Shown: piece after piece, positions 44,979 to 53,645 of the stretch
How positions within the stretch are numbered: position 1 is the first letter of the stretch
How the letters are laid out: each line of letters opens with the position of its first letter
Source: Poseidonocella sedimentorum
GTDB lineage: Bacteria; Pseudomonadota; Alphaproteobacteria; Rhodobacterales; Rhodobacteraceae
NCBI RefSeq assembly: GCF_900116005.1
Contig: NZ_FOYI01000001.1
Span: 555,920 to 619,919, forward strand
DNA: 64,000 bases
Direction: 5' to 3'
Notes under the pieces: generated by a model
The model's database searches: none
The model's input: only the letters and a program-made list of their open reading frames with translations
What the model was told of the DNA's origin: nothing
Program-made: the position numbers and the translations under genes

Positions 44979-46187
44979 TCAGTTGGCCACCCGTTCGGAC
45001 CGGGCCCCCGCACGGCGCCGCCGCCGCCGCTTGCCGCCGGGTTTTTTCGGCTCTTCGCCAGCACCGGGCCAGGCCCGGCCGCCGCCGATCTCGACGCGCA
45101 TGCCGAGCACCTTCTCGATTGCCTTGAGCTCGCTCACCTCATCGGAGGCGCAAAACGCGATCGCCTGGCCGCTTTTGCCTGCGCGCGCCGTCCGCCCGAT
45201 CCGGTGCACGTAGTTCTCCGGCACGTTCGGCAGATCGTAGTTGTAGACATAGGCCACGCCGGGAATGTCGATCCCGCGCGCCGCAACGTCCGTTGCGACC
45301 AGCACGCGCACCGACCCCTCCTTGAAGGCCGCGATGGCGCGGTCGCGCTGTCCCTGGCTCTTGTTGCCGTGGATCGAGGTGGCGGCGAATCCGGATCGGT
45401 CGAGCTGTTTCATCAGCCGCTCGGCGCCGTGTTTGGTGCGCGCAAAGACAAGCGCGCGGTCCTGCCGGTGGCCGCGCAGCAGCTCGATCAGCAGCCCCTG
45501 TTTCTGGTCCTTGGCGACGAAATGCACCGAATGGCTGACCTTGTCGGCGACCTTGCCCGGAGGCGAGACCTCGACGCGGACGGGATCGTTCAGGTACTGG
45601 CGCGAAAGCTCGGCCATCGACTTGGGCATCGTGGCCGAAAACATCATCGTCTGGCGGTCGGGGTTCAGCATCGGGGCGATGCGGCGCAGGGCGTGGACAA
45701 AGCCGATGTCGAGCATCTGGTCGGCCTCGTCGAGCACGAGGAACCGCGTCTGGCCGAGATCGATGGCCCGGCGGTCCATCAGGTCGATCAGCCGGCCGGG
45801 CGTGGCCACGAGAATGTCCGTCCCGCGGGCGAGCCGCTCGGTCTGGGCGTTGATCGATTTGCCGCCGACGACGAGCGAGATCCGCAGATCGGCGGTGAGC
45901 CCCTGCAGCGTCTGGACGATCTGGCTCGCCAGCTCGCGCGTGGGGGCGAGCACGAGGCCGCGGGCCGAGCGCGGCGCGGGGCGTTCTTGCTGTTTCGAGA
46001 GCGTCACGATCAGCGGAAGCCCGAAGGCGGCGGTCTTGCCGGTGCCGGTCTGGGCGATGCCGAGAATGTCGCGGCCCTCGAGCGCGTGCGGGATCGCCTT
46101 TTGCTGAATCGGGGTCGGTTGTGTCAGTCCGAGGCCCTCGAGCCGCGTGACCATGCGGGCATTGAGCCCAAGTTCGTCAAACGTCAT
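44979..46187 (-). CDS. DEAD-box RNA helicase (RhlE-like)
   Basis: 402-residue ATP-dependent RNA helicase. The start is MTFDELGLNARMVTRLEGLG at 46187. Q motif PTPIQQKAIP, motif I AQTGTGKT, Ia PTRELA, II VLDEADQ, III FSATMP, VI HRIGRTAR. The C-terminal tail is Lys/Arg-rich (KKPGGKRRRRRRAG) for RNA binding. Divergent from a cold-shock protein gene, a sensible pairing for RNA structure remodelling at low temperature. Confidence 0.93.
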   Translation of the reverse strand: MTFDELGLNARMVTRLEGLGLTQPTPIQQKAIPHALEGRDILGIAQTGTGKTAAFGLPLIVTLSKQQERPAPRSARGLVLAPTRELASQIVQTLQGLTADLRISLVVGGKSINAQTERLARGTDILVATPGRLIDLMDRRAIDLGQTRFLVLDEADQMLDIGFVHALRRIAPMLNPDRQTMMFSATMPKSMAELSRQYLNDPVRVEVSPPGKVADKVSHSVHFVAKDQKQGLLIELLRGHRQDRALVFARTKHGAERLMKQLDRSGFAATSIHGNKSQGQRDRAIAAFKEGSVRVLVATDVAARGIDIPGVAYVYNYDLPNVPENYVHRIGRTARAGKSGQAIAFCASDEVSELKAIEKVLGMRVEIGGGRAWPGAGEEPKKPGGKRRRRRRAGARSERVAN

Positions 46188-46642
46188 GTCTATCCTTGGC
46201 CGGACCTTGCGTCCGGCATCACCGAGGCGCGCGCAGGCGCGGTCGGTCGGGGTGCACCCGGGGCGTTCGCAACGGCGCCGCATTGCGCCGGGGCCACCCT
46301 GGGCGGGGTCCCCCCTGCGTGATGTGGGAAAACGGTGCGTCAGGGCCGGGGGCGGGGTATCCCGCCTGCTCACGCGGCAGAGCGATAACGCCCTGTCTAC
46401 ATGGCGAGCCGCCGATTGCTTGTCAATGATACGGCGGGAGCAGGCGGCCGCGACGCGGCGAATTTTCGCAAACGGGCGCGATAATCCTTGTATGTCGCCC
46501 GCGAAAAGCGCATGTGTGCGCTGCTAACGTTATTTGCTTCGAACCACTGCTTCCGTTCATCCGGCTCTCAGTTGATCGATTCAGTCTGACTTTGCCGAGC
46601 TGCCGCGTACTGTGGGCAGCACTTGAACAGGAGACCACGGAT
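46188..46642. promoter_or_regulatory. Intergenic region between helicase and cold-shock genes
   Basis: 455 bases with no supported gene. The left part is GC-rich. From about 46480 the base composition becomes more balanced (TGCTAACGTTATTTGCTTCG), probably the promoter and long structured leader of the cold-shock gene, as usual for cspA mRNAs. The repeat-like GCCGCGACGCGGC near 46447 may form a hairpin. No small ORF with a good start was found. Confidence 0.4.
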
Positions 46643-46849
46643 ATGGCCAAAGGCACCGTGAAATTTTTCAATACTCAAAAAGGCTTCGGCTTCATCGAAA
46701 CCGAAACCGGTGGCAAGGACGTCTTCGTCCACATTTCCGCCGTTGAGCGCGCCGGTCTGACGACTCTGTCGGACGCCCAGAAAGTGACGTTCGAGGTCGA
46801 AACCGGCCGTGACGGCCGCGAAAGCGCGACCAATCTCGCCCTCGCGTGA
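46643..46849 (+). CDS. cspA: Cold-shock protein (CspA family)
   Basis: 68-residue single OB-fold RNA chaperone. RNP1 KGFGFIE and RNP2 DVFVHISA are intact; start MAKGTVKFFNTQ. Ribosome site ACAGGAGACCACGGAT. Codon choice is strongly biased, as for a highly expressed gene. A longer frame upstream is leader, not protein. Confidence 0.96.
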   Translation: MAKGTVKFFNTQKGFGFIETETGGKDVFVHISAVERAGLTTLSDAQKVTFEVETGRDGRESATNLALA

Positions 46850-46973
46850 GTTGAACAGGGCAATGGGCGCCTCGCGCGCCCACTGCCCGACTTCGCTTGC
46901 GCCCAAACCCGGTCAGGGCTGCGATCGTGCCAAACGGCGCGGGCCTGACACTCGGCCGAAGCGGCATGCGCGG

Positions 46974-47021
46974 ATGAACTGGCCCGCATGAATTGGCCCG
47001 CATGAATTGGCCCGCATGAAT
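46974..47021 (+). repeat. Tandem mini-ORF array in the tspO leader
   Basis: A 14-bp unit (TGGCCCGCATGAAT) is repeated three times. It creates ATGs at 46974, 46988 and 47002, each starting a five-codon frame M-N-W-P-A-TGA whose stop overlaps the next ATG (ATGA). The last overlap (47016-47019) leads into tspO, which also begins M-N-W. Because the unit is 14 bases, each frame shifts by -1 relative to the previous one and the stops line up with the starts. It looks like tandem duplication of the tspO start site, giving a chain of termination-reinitiation steps. Confidence 0.85.
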
Positions 47022-47474
47022 TGGGTCGTCTTCACGGCCTGCCTTGCGGCCTGCGCCGCCCCGGCGGTCTCCGGCATGCTGTTCAAGCCCGGCGACTGGT
47101 ACGCCCGCCTCAACAAGCCGCGGTGGACACCGCCTGACCGGATGTTTCCCGTCGTCTGGCTGATCCTCTACGTGAGCATGTCGATCGCGGCTGCGCGTGT
47201 GGCCGATGCGCCCTCTGGCGCGACGCTTCTGGCCCTCTGGGCGACGCAAATCGCCTTCAACACCCTGTGGTCAGGGGTCTTTTTCGGATTGAAGAAAATC
47301 CGGGCCGCGCTGGCCATCCTGGCCGTGCTCTGGATCTCGGTCCTCATCACCACGCTGGCCTTCTGGCAGGTCGACCCTGTCGCCAGCGCGCTCTTCGGCC
47401 TCTACCTTATCTGGATCACGGTGGCATTCGCGCTGAATGCCGCCATCTGGTCCCGCACTCCGCACACTGCCTGA
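47016..47474 (+). CDS. tspO: TspO/MBR family tryptophan-rich sensory protein
   Basis: 152-residue five-helix membrane protein. Conserved ...KPRWTPPDRMFPVVWLILY (about residues 31-49), LWATQIAFNTLWSGVFFGLK, and later YLIWITVAFALNAAIW are the TspO signatures. In Rhodobacter, TspO binds tetrapyrroles and modulates photosynthesis or stress gene expression. The ATG at 47016 continues directly from the upstream mini-ORF array; a TTG at 47007 would add MAR but is less likely. Confidence 0.93.
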   Translation: MNWVVFTACLAACAAPAVSGMLFKPGDWYARLNKPRWTPPDRMFPVVWLILYVSMSIAAARVADAPSGATLLALWATQIAFNTLWSGVFFGLKKIRAALAILAVLWISVLITTLAFWQVDPVASALFGLYLIWITVAFALNAAIWSRTPHTA

Positions 47475-47536
47475 TCGGGCCTTGCGCCCCTCCCCGGCAG
47501 GTCATTTTTCCGACCCCAACTCCAAGGAGTTTCCCC

Positions 47537-48217
47537 ATGGCGACCCACGGTTCATCAAGACAGGCGACCGCGCTCCGCGATCCGTTCAAGAGCATGGCCA
47601 AACCCAAGAAACCGGCGGAAAAGCCCAAGGAGAAAGCTGTCATCCAGCTCGGCGAGCACAGCCGGTACCAGATCAAGTCGGGCTGGCTTGCGGGCACTTT
47701 CGTGGCGCGCGCCTTTCCCAAACCTCCGACAAAGGCCCGCGGCATGATCGCCGAGGCGACCGGCGCGACGGAAGAGGCGGCGATTGCCGCGCTGCACGAG
47801 GTCATCGACGCGCGCGAAACCCGCCGCAATGAAGAGCGGCGCAGCGATTCTGAAAACGGCGTCGATGTGCCCAGCGTGGAAGAATATGTCGAGGCGGTCC
47901 GTCAGGTAACGCTGTCCGGCCCGCAGCGCGCCATGCTCAAGGCGCTCTCGCTGGCGGGTGACGAGGGGATGACCGATGCGCGCATGGCCAATGCGGCGGG
48001 CTACAAGTCCAAGTCCTCGGCCAATAAATCCTTCATGGCGACGGGGCATTTGATCGCGGAATACCTCTCGTCCGAGGCCGAGGGCGGCGCCGCCCCGGAC
48101 GCCGCGGACGGCACGGCCCTGCTCGGCTTTCGGGCCGAGACCGACGAGGGCAAGGATGATCTCGGCAACTGGATCCTGCACCCCGAGCTTCGCCTGGCGG
48201 TGCGCCAGGTTCTCTGA
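47537..48217 (+). CDS. Hypothetical protein with lysine-rich N-terminus
   Basis: 226 residues, no signal peptide or membrane helix. AAGGAG is well placed before the ATG. N-terminus basic (MAKPKKPAEKPKEKAVIQL at residues 20-38). The middle is acidic-helical. The C-terminal 90 residues (MLKALSLAGDEGMTDARMAN, YKSKSSANKSF, GNWILHPELRLAVRQVL) resemble a small domain I associate with some predicted HNH/McrA-type nucleases, but no nuclease motif is present. Function unknown. Separate from the tspO transcript by 62 bases. Confidence 0.65.
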   Translation: MATHGSSRQATALRDPFKSMAKPKKPAEKPKEKAVIQLGEHSRYQIKSGWLAGTFVARAFPKPPTKARGMIAEATGATEEAAIAALHEVIDARETRRNEERRSDSENGVDVPSVEEYVEAVRQVTLSGPQRAMLKALSLAGDEGMTDARMANAAGYKSKSSANKSFMATGHLIAEYLSSEAEGGAAPDAADGTALLGFRAETDEGKDDLGNWILHPELRLAVRQVL

Positions 48218-48289
48218 CCTCGCTTGCGGGGCGGCGCGTTCTGCGAGGCGTTGGCGCAGGCCGGGACCGGCAAACCCCAAGCGTGACAG

Positions 48290-48618
48290 CCCCTGATCGA
48301 ACGCGGCGCGTCGGGCTGACCTTTCACGGGCGCTCGGCGCGCAGTCGGTCGATGCGGCGGTCGACACCGTCGGCGGCGACGCCTTTTCCCGGGTGCTCAA
48401 GATGCTGAAACGCGGTGGGCGGCGGGTGCCCTCCGGCGCCATCGCCGGGCCCATCGTCGGCTCCGATCTGCGCGTGATGCACCTCACGGACATCACCCTC
48501 ATCGGCTCCACCGCCCGGATCTGGCCGAGGTAGTCCCACTCAAAAGGTCGTCGCGGCGCAAGAGGCGTTCCTCAGCAAGACCCAGACCGGCAGCTTCGGA
48601 GTGATCCCGACGGACCTC
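48290..48618 (+). pseudogene. Decayed zinc-type alcohol dehydrogenase/quinone oxidoreductase (C-terminal fragment)
   Basis: Translation in pieces gives recognisable MDR-family sequence: DAAVDTVGGDAFSRVLKMLK, GGRRVPSGAIAGPIVGSDLR, LTDITLIGSTARIW, then after an in-frame TAG and frame change AAQEAFLSKTQTGSFGVIP, which matches the usual C-terminus. No start, Rossmann N-terminus or catalytic domain remains. The 3' end touches the AraC-family gene. It is probably the leftover of a target gene once paired with that regulator. Confidence 0.75.
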
Positions 48619-49509
48619 TCACATGAGCCGCGCCGCGCCCTGCACCGACCGGCTCCAGTCCCGCGGCGAGTGGCCGTAGAGGCGTTTGAATTCGCGGCTG
48701 AACTGCGACGTGCTCGCATAGCCCACGTCCCATGCCGCTTCGTTCACGGTCTTTCCCTGGGCGATCTTCATCGCGGCGTTGTTGAGCCTCATCGATTTGA
48801 CGAACTGGATCGGGGACATGGTCGTCGCCTCCTTGAAACGCCGGTGAAACACGGCCCGGCTCATCCCGACATGGCGCGCCATATCGTCGATGGTGAGCGG
48901 TTCCTGCAGGTGGCTGGAGAGGTAATCGATGGTGCGCGCGATCTCGTTGCCGACGCCGAAGGCCCGCCGTGCGGCGGCGCCGGCCTCGCCCCGGAGCACC
49001 GCGTAATAGAGCTCGCGCAGGCGCCCCGGCCCGAGCACCGCCGTGTCGACCGGGCTGTCGAGCAGCTCCAGAAGCCGGCGCAGCGCCTCGGTGAACCCCG
49101 CGTCCCACGCCGCGAGCGCGAGCGCTGGCGGGGGAGGGGCTTCGGACCTGCGCACGGCCCCGGCGGCGCTCTCCATTTCGATCGCAAGATCGCGCATGAC
49201 CCGCGGCTCCAGCGCGATCATCACGCCCAGAAGCGGGCTGTCCTCGGAGGCCTGCGGCGCGCCCGCCTCAACCGGCAGGGTCATCGGGCAAAGGAGGTAT
49301 CGGCTGCTGTCGTAGACGCGGTGCGCGCCGTCCAGAACCGCCTCCTTGGAGCCGCCAAGAATGGCCACGACCGTCGGCTCATAGACCGCCGGCACACACG
49401 GCACCGGCTCGGTCACGCGAAAGAGCCGCACGCCTTTCAGCGCGGTCTGGACGAGGCCAGCCTGCGGCAGGCGGCGCTCGATGATCCGGGTGATACGGTC
49501 CTTGCTCAT
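48619..49509 (-). CDS. AraC-family transcriptional regulator
   Basis: 296 residues. N-terminal AraC_N (type I) sensor domain (VPAVYEPTVVAILGGSKEAV; LLCPMTLPVEA), C-terminal double helix-turn-helix (LTIDDMARHVGMSRAVFHRR; AAWDVGYASTSQFSREFKRL). The start is MSKDRITRIIERRL at 49509, 19 codons inside the longest frame. This subfamily typically controls divergent oxidoreductases; an SDR gene is divergent here. Confidence 0.9.
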   Translation of the reverse strand: MSKDRITRIIERRLPQAGLVQTALKGVRLFRVTEPVPCVPAVYEPTVVAILGGSKEAVLDGAHRVYDSSRYLLCPMTLPVEAGAPQASEDSPLLGVMIALEPRVMRDLAIEMESAAGAVRRSEAPPPPALALAAWDAGFTEALRRLLELLDSPVDTAVLGPGRLRELYYAVLRGEAGAAARRAFGVGNEIARTIDYLSSHLQEPLTIDDMARHVGMSRAVFHRRFKEATTMSPIQFVKSMRLNNAAMKIAQGKTVNEAAWDVGYASTSQFSREFKRLYGHSPRDWSRSVQGAARLM

Positions 49510-49668
49510 GACCGTAGGCTGGCAAGGAAAATGGCCGAATGCAATGCGCGCGAGACAATCGGGCAAGTATTCGCGATTATTGTGCCTGTTTCGAGCGATG
49601 TCGGAGAGTTATCTGCTTTCTCGACAGAACAAGAACGCCCCCGGACCCCGGGGCAGAGGAGAGACCAG

Positions 49669-50619
49669 ATGGCAGACACGATGTTCGCACCCAAGGGCTG
49701 GACGCCCGAGCGCCTCGGCCCCCTTGAGGGCAAGACCTATCTCATCACCGGCGCAAACGCCGGGGCGGGCTTTCAGGCGGCGAGGATGCTTTTGAAGCAA
49801 AACGCGAAAGTCGTCATGCTCAACCGCTCGGCCGAAAAATCGCAGGCGGCGATCGAGGCGCTCCGGGCCGAATTCGGCGCCGGCGCCGATGTGAGCTTTG
49901 TGCGGATGGATCTCTCGGTTCTGGACAGCGTGCGCGCCGCGGCCGGGGAGGTGGCGCAGACCGTGCCCCGCATCGACGCGCTCATCTGCAACGCCGCCAT
50001 CGCGCAGGTCCCGACGCGCAAGCTCACGGTGGACGGGTTCGAAAGCCAGCTCGGCACCAACCACTACGGCCATTTCCTGCTCTGCGGCCTGCTCTTCGAT
50101 CGGATCGCGCAGTCGCGGGGCCGGATCGTCGTGGTGGCGAGCCTTGGCTACAACATGGGCCTCAAGACGATCAAATTCGACGACATGAACTGGGAAGAGG
50201 GCTACGGCGCGAACACCGCCTATTCCCAGAGCAAGCTTGCGCAGATGATGTTCGCCTTTGAGCTGCAGGACCGCCTCGCCGCCGCGGGCCGGAGCGATGT
50301 GGAAGTCTATGTCTGTCACCCCGGCTCCTCGGCGACCTCTCTCATCTCGACCAGCGGTAGCCGCATGATGCGCCTTGTCTGGTGGCTCATGACCAAGACG
50401 CCGATGGTCCAGACCGCCGAGCAGGGCGCCTATCCCGAAGTCATGTGCGCGACCGAGGACGGGCTGGAGCCGCGCGCGCTCTACGGCCCGACCGGCACGC
50501 GCGAATTCGTCGGCCCGGTCGGTCGCGGAACCCTGAACCCCCACGCGCATGACAAACCGGTCATGGCGCGGCTGTGGGACGTCTCGGAGGAGGCCGTCGG
50601 CTTCAAATGGTCCGTCTGA
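49669..50619 (+). CDS. Short-chain dehydrogenase (protochlorophyllide reductase-like)
   Basis: 316-residue NAD(P)-dependent SDR. Cofactor motif TYLITGANAGAGFQAARMLL (about residues 24-43), DALICNAAIAQ, catalytic YSQSKLAQMMFAFEL (Tyr-x3-Lys). The sequence type is the retinol dehydrogenase/protochlorophyllide oxidoreductase branch; true light-dependent POR is not implied. Divergent from the AraC gene. GAGGAGA precedes the ATG; the long frame to the left is antisense to the regulator. Confidence 0.88.
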   Translation: MADTMFAPKGWTPERLGPLEGKTYLITGANAGAGFQAARMLLKQNAKVVMLNRSAEKSQAAIEALRAEFGAGADVSFVRMDLSVLDSVRAAAGEVAQTVPRIDALICNAAIAQVPTRKLTVDGFESQLGTNHYGHFLLCGLLFDRIAQSRGRIVVVASLGYNMGLKTIKFDDMNWEEGYGANTAYSQSKLAQMMFAFELQDRLAAAGRSDVEVYVCHPGSSATSLISTSGSRMMRLVWWLMTKTPMVQTAEQGAYPEVMCATEDGLEPRALYGPTGTREFVGPVGRGTLNPHAHDKPVMARLWDVSEEAVGFKWSV

Positions 50620-50685
50620 GCGGCGAAGATCGGCGATGAGGGTTTTCTGGCTGTTGCCCGGGCCATGCACTCGGTCGTCGACGCG

Positions 50686-51585
50686 CTACGTCAAAAAGGC
50701 GGAGAACCCATCCGGCCCGGCCAGGAAGTCCAGAAAGCTTCGTACCTTGGCGGGTAGGTAGCTACGATCAGGGTAAATTGCCTGAATATGCAATTTCGGC
50801 CATGCGATCCCGGGCAATACGGTTTCAAGTCGACCGTCTTTCACGTCGTTCTGGGCTGACCAGTTTGGCAGCATGGCAAAGCCCATGCCAGCGACTGCCG
50901 CCTGATGAAGAATGTTCTCGTCGGAGCTTACCAGAATCGGCCTGAGCCTGAGATCCAGCCCATTCTCGCCACCAAATTTGAGGCGCCCGTCCGCGGCAAC
51001 CCGAGAATAGGCAAGCAGCGGCGCGTTGATCAGATCTTCCGGGGTATCGGGGCGGCCGAACCTGTCCAGGAATGCAGGCGCCGCCACCAACTGAAACGTG
51101 ACCTCCGCCAGTTTGCGCGCGATCAGACCCTCGTCCAGCTTGAACGCAACGCGCAGCGCCAGATCGATTCCCTCTTCCACCATGTTGATCTTGCGCCCGC
51201 TCAGGTCGACATCAAACATCACATGCGGGTTTTGCTGATGATAGGCGGTCAGGATGTGCGAGAAGGCTGGAGTGGACATCCAGGCAGGCATCGACATTCT
51301 GAGCGTACCGCGCGGTGACAGGCTGTCGGAGGTCAATTGCGCCTCAGCTTCGGCCAAGCCATCAAGCAAGGGGCGGATCGTCAGCAAATACTGCGCGCCA
51401 GCCTCGGTCAGACTCACGTTGCGGCTGTTGCGATTGAGCAGGCGCGCGCCGACGCGCGCCTCCACATGCTTGACGTGTTTGCTGGTCATCGCAGGCGAGA
51501 GACCAAGGCGCTCCGCCACGGCGGAAAAGTTTTTGTGTTCAGCGACTTCGGCAAAAACACGCAGGCTCAGAAGTGTGTCCATCAT
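50686..51585 (-). CDS. LysR-family transcriptional regulator
   Basis: 299 residues. N-terminal winged helix-turn-helix (FAEVAEHKNFSAVAERLGLS, about residues 9-28), C-terminal substrate-binding domain (LRMSMPAWMSTPAFSHILTA). Start ATGATG at 51585/51582. Divergent from a DoxX-VOC-cytochrome b561-NmrA operon, which it most likely regulates. Base composition from here to 54.3 kb is less GC-biased than the flanks. Confidence 0.9.
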   Translation of the reverse strand: MMDTLLSLRVFAEVAEHKNFSAVAERLGLSPAMTSKHVKHVEARVGARLLNRNSRNVSLTEAGAQYLLTIRPLLDGLAEAEAQLTSDSLSPRGTLRMSMPAWMSTPAFSHILTAYHQQNPHVMFDVDLSGRKINMVEEGIDLALRVAFKLDEGLIARKLAEVTFQLVAAPAFLDRFGRPDTPEDLINAPLLAYSRVAADGRLKFGGENGLDLRLRPILVSSDENILHQAAVAGMGFAMLPNWSAQNDVKDGRLETVLPGIAWPKLHIQAIYPDRSYLPAKVRSFLDFLAGPDGFSAFLT

Positions 51586-51699
51586 CAACTCACAGTGAAT
51601 GTTCAATCAACAAATACCCTAATGATGTCGAAAAGGGAAAGGTCTATCACTGTCTGCATCACAACACGCTGCAACAGCGATTTCAGGAAAGACAACGAC

Positions 51700-52128
51700 A
51701 TGACGACACTCGACACAAACCCCGTACAAACCAACAAGGGCTGGACCATCGGCCTGTGGATCGCCCAGGCCCTCCTGGCTGCGATGTTCCTGATGGCAGG
51801 CGCCACAAAGCTGACGTCCGGATCGGCCGACCTGGTCGCGATGGGCATGGGCTGGGCGGAAAACGCGCCCTTCCTGCTGATCAAGTTCATCGGACTTGCG
51901 GAAGTTGCCGGTGCTCTTGGGCTGATCCTGCCGGCCGCAACACGCATCATGCCGGGTTTGACGACACTGGCCGCCGCCGGTCTTGCCGTGATCATGGTTC
52001 TGGCTTCTGGCCTGCACATCATTCGCGGCGAGTTCGAGGTGCTGCCGATCAACGCGATCCTGTTTGCACTGGCCGCCTTCGTGGTCTGGGGCCGCACGAA
52101 GAAGGCAGCGATCGCACCGCGCGCCTGA
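51700..52128 (+). CDS. DoxX-family membrane protein
   Basis: 142 residues with four predicted helices (WIAQALLAAMFLMAGATKL; FIGLAEVAGALGLILPAATR; LTTLAAAGLAVIMVLASGLH; INAILFALAAFVVWG). DoxX-like proteins often sit in redox or quinone-related operons. First gene of a four-gene operon. AGGAAAGACAACGAC precedes the ATG. Confidence 0.88.
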   Translation: MTTLDTNPVQTNKGWTIGLWIAQALLAAMFLMAGATKLTSGSADLVAMGMGWAENAPFLLIKFIGLAEVAGALGLILPAATRIMPGLTTLAAAGLAVIMVLASGLHIIRGEFEVLPINAILFALAAFVVWGRTKKAAIAPRA

Positions 52129-52193
52129 TCGCCCCTGACGCGCCCCGGTATCTCCCGCCGGGGCGCCCCAATTCTTCAACAGGTTGCCTTCCC

Positions 52194-53081
52194 ATGCTCA
52201 AATCCGTGCCCGCCGACCATACAAACCTGTCTCCGCAAACTGACCGCCTGTCTTGGGGCGTGGTGGACCTTCAGGTCACCGACCTTGATCGCGCGGTTGC
52301 CTTCTGGACCACTGCCCTGGGGTTGATCGAACGCGACATTGCCTCCCCCGGCATTGCATTGGGAACAAAGGCCCGGACGCTGATCAACCTTCATCCCGGT
52401 GCGAATGCCCCTGTCAAAGCGCCCTTTACGGGCATGTATCACCTAGCGATTGGTGTGCGCAGTCAGGCCGAATTCTCGCGGCTGCTTGCCCGCCTGATCC
52501 ACCTGAAGATTCAGGTGGGACCGACGGATCACCTGATGGCGAAGTCTCTGTATTTGCAGGATCCTGACGGTCTGGAAATCGAAATAACCTATGAGACGCC
52601 AGAACGGTTTTCGCATTTCGGCGACATGAGTCGAGGGCTGGCGCTCTACGATGTTGACGGCAATGCCCATTCCGGACGCGGCCCGCTCGATCTGAAGGCC
52701 GAGCTGGCCCATGCGGCGGGCGCAGACCCCTCGGCGCCCTTGGCCGACGACAGCTACCTCGCGCATCTGCACCTCAAGGTCGCCGCACTCGAGCCTGCCC
52801 TCGACTGGTTCGAGACCCTTGGATTTGAGCGCCACCTGACGCTGGACGCTTGGGGCTTTGCCGATATGAACGCTGGCAAGCCCAACACGCATCGCCTGGC
52901 GATGAACATCTGGTCCGGGCCAAACCGCCCGCCCAGGCCGACAGACATGGCGGGGTTGGTGCACTACGAACTCATCACCCATGGCGACTTCGCCGCCCCG
53001 AACCATCTGCGCCGAGACGGCGACGTCCTGCGCGGGACCGATCCCGCAGGTATCGCCCTCACTCTGCGCAGCGACACGTAG
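52194..53081 (+). CDS. VOC-family protein, catechol 2,3-dioxygenase-like
   Basis: 295 residues with two vicinal-oxygen-chelate modules (about 18-130 and 175-285). Metal-ligand positions are visible: His in MYHLAIGVR, Glu in PDGLEIEITYE, and His residues in LAHLHLKVAAL and LVHYELITHG. Resembles Bacillus CatE-type extradiol dioxygenases or glyoxalase/quinone-detoxifying VOC enzymes. Context with DoxX, cytochrome b561 and an NAD(P)-binding protein suggests quinone or electrophile handling. Confidence 0.83.
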   Translation: MLKSVPADHTNLSPQTDRLSWGVVDLQVTDLDRAVAFWTTALGLIERDIASPGIALGTKARTLINLHPGANAPVKAPFTGMYHLAIGVRSQAEFSRLLARLIHLKIQVGPTDHLMAKSLYLQDPDGLEIEITYETPERFSHFGDMSRGLALYDVDGNAHSGRGPLDLKAELAHAAGADPSAPLADDSYLAHLHLKVAALEPALDWFETLGFERHLTLDAWGFADMNAGKPNTHRLAMNIWSGPNRPPRPTDMAGLVHYELITHGDFAAPNHLRRDGDVLRGTDPAGIALTLRSDT

Positions 53082-53090
53082 GAGAGCACC

Positions 53091-53591
53091 ATGAGCACAT
53101 CCCCCGCAGCCTACCGCCCCGCGCAGATCATCTTGCACTGGGTCGTCTTTGCGGCCCTCTGGGTGCAGTGGCTTTTCAACGAGCCGATGAAGCGCACCCT
53201 CAGGGCACTGCAGACACATGCCACGCCCGCAGGCAATGACACGACGATGGCCTGGGTTCATGCGGGATTTGGATCAGCGATCTTTCTCGCTGTGTTGGCG
53301 CGGCTGTACCTGCGCTACCGCTACGGCGCGCCCGGCCACGCGCCCGGGACATCCCCGATGCAGGCCAGGATCGCCACGACTGTTCACTGGGCGCTCTACG
53401 GCGCGCTGATCGGCATGGTGATCACCGGCGGGATGACATGGAACGGCGTTGCCGATCTGGGTGATGTGCACGGGTTTTTGAACATCGTGCTCTTTGGTTT
53501 GATCACGATCCATGCTGCCGCCGCCGTGTTCAACCAGTTCGTGCGCAAAGATGGCACGCTGCTGCGGATGATGGTGTCGCGCAAAACCTAA
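53091..53591 (+). CDS. Cytochrome b561 family protein
   Basis: 166-residue di-haem-type inner-membrane cytochrome. Helices with haem-ligand His residues: AQIILHWVVFAALWVQWLF, MAWVHAGFGSAIFLAVLARL, ATTVHWALYGALIGMVITGG, FGLITIHAAAAVFNQFV. The four histidines fit the YodB/CybB branch that moves electrons to or from quinone. It starts 9 bases after the VOC gene. Confidence 0.9.
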   Translation: MSTSPAAYRPAQIILHWVVFAALWVQWLFNEPMKRTLRALQTHATPAGNDTTMAWVHAGFGSAIFLAVLARLYLRYRYGAPGHAPGTSPMQARIATTVHWALYGALIGMVITGGMTWNGVADLGDVHGFLNIVLFGLITIHAAAAVFNQFVRKDGTLLRMMVSRKT

Positions 53592-53645
53592 CCGAAACGG
53601 GGTCCGTCACAATGGCGGGCCCACCCTTTGTCACAGGACATGAAG

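Noticed and set aside
46974..47021. CRISPR-like or VNTR repeat
   Set aside because: Units are directly adjacent with no spacers, so not CRISPR; the start/stop alignment makes a translated leader the better description.
49669..50619. Light-dependent protochlorophyllide reductase of photosynthesis
   Set aside because: The branch is shared with retinol dehydrogenase-like SDRs, and no bacteriochlorophyll genes are in the window.
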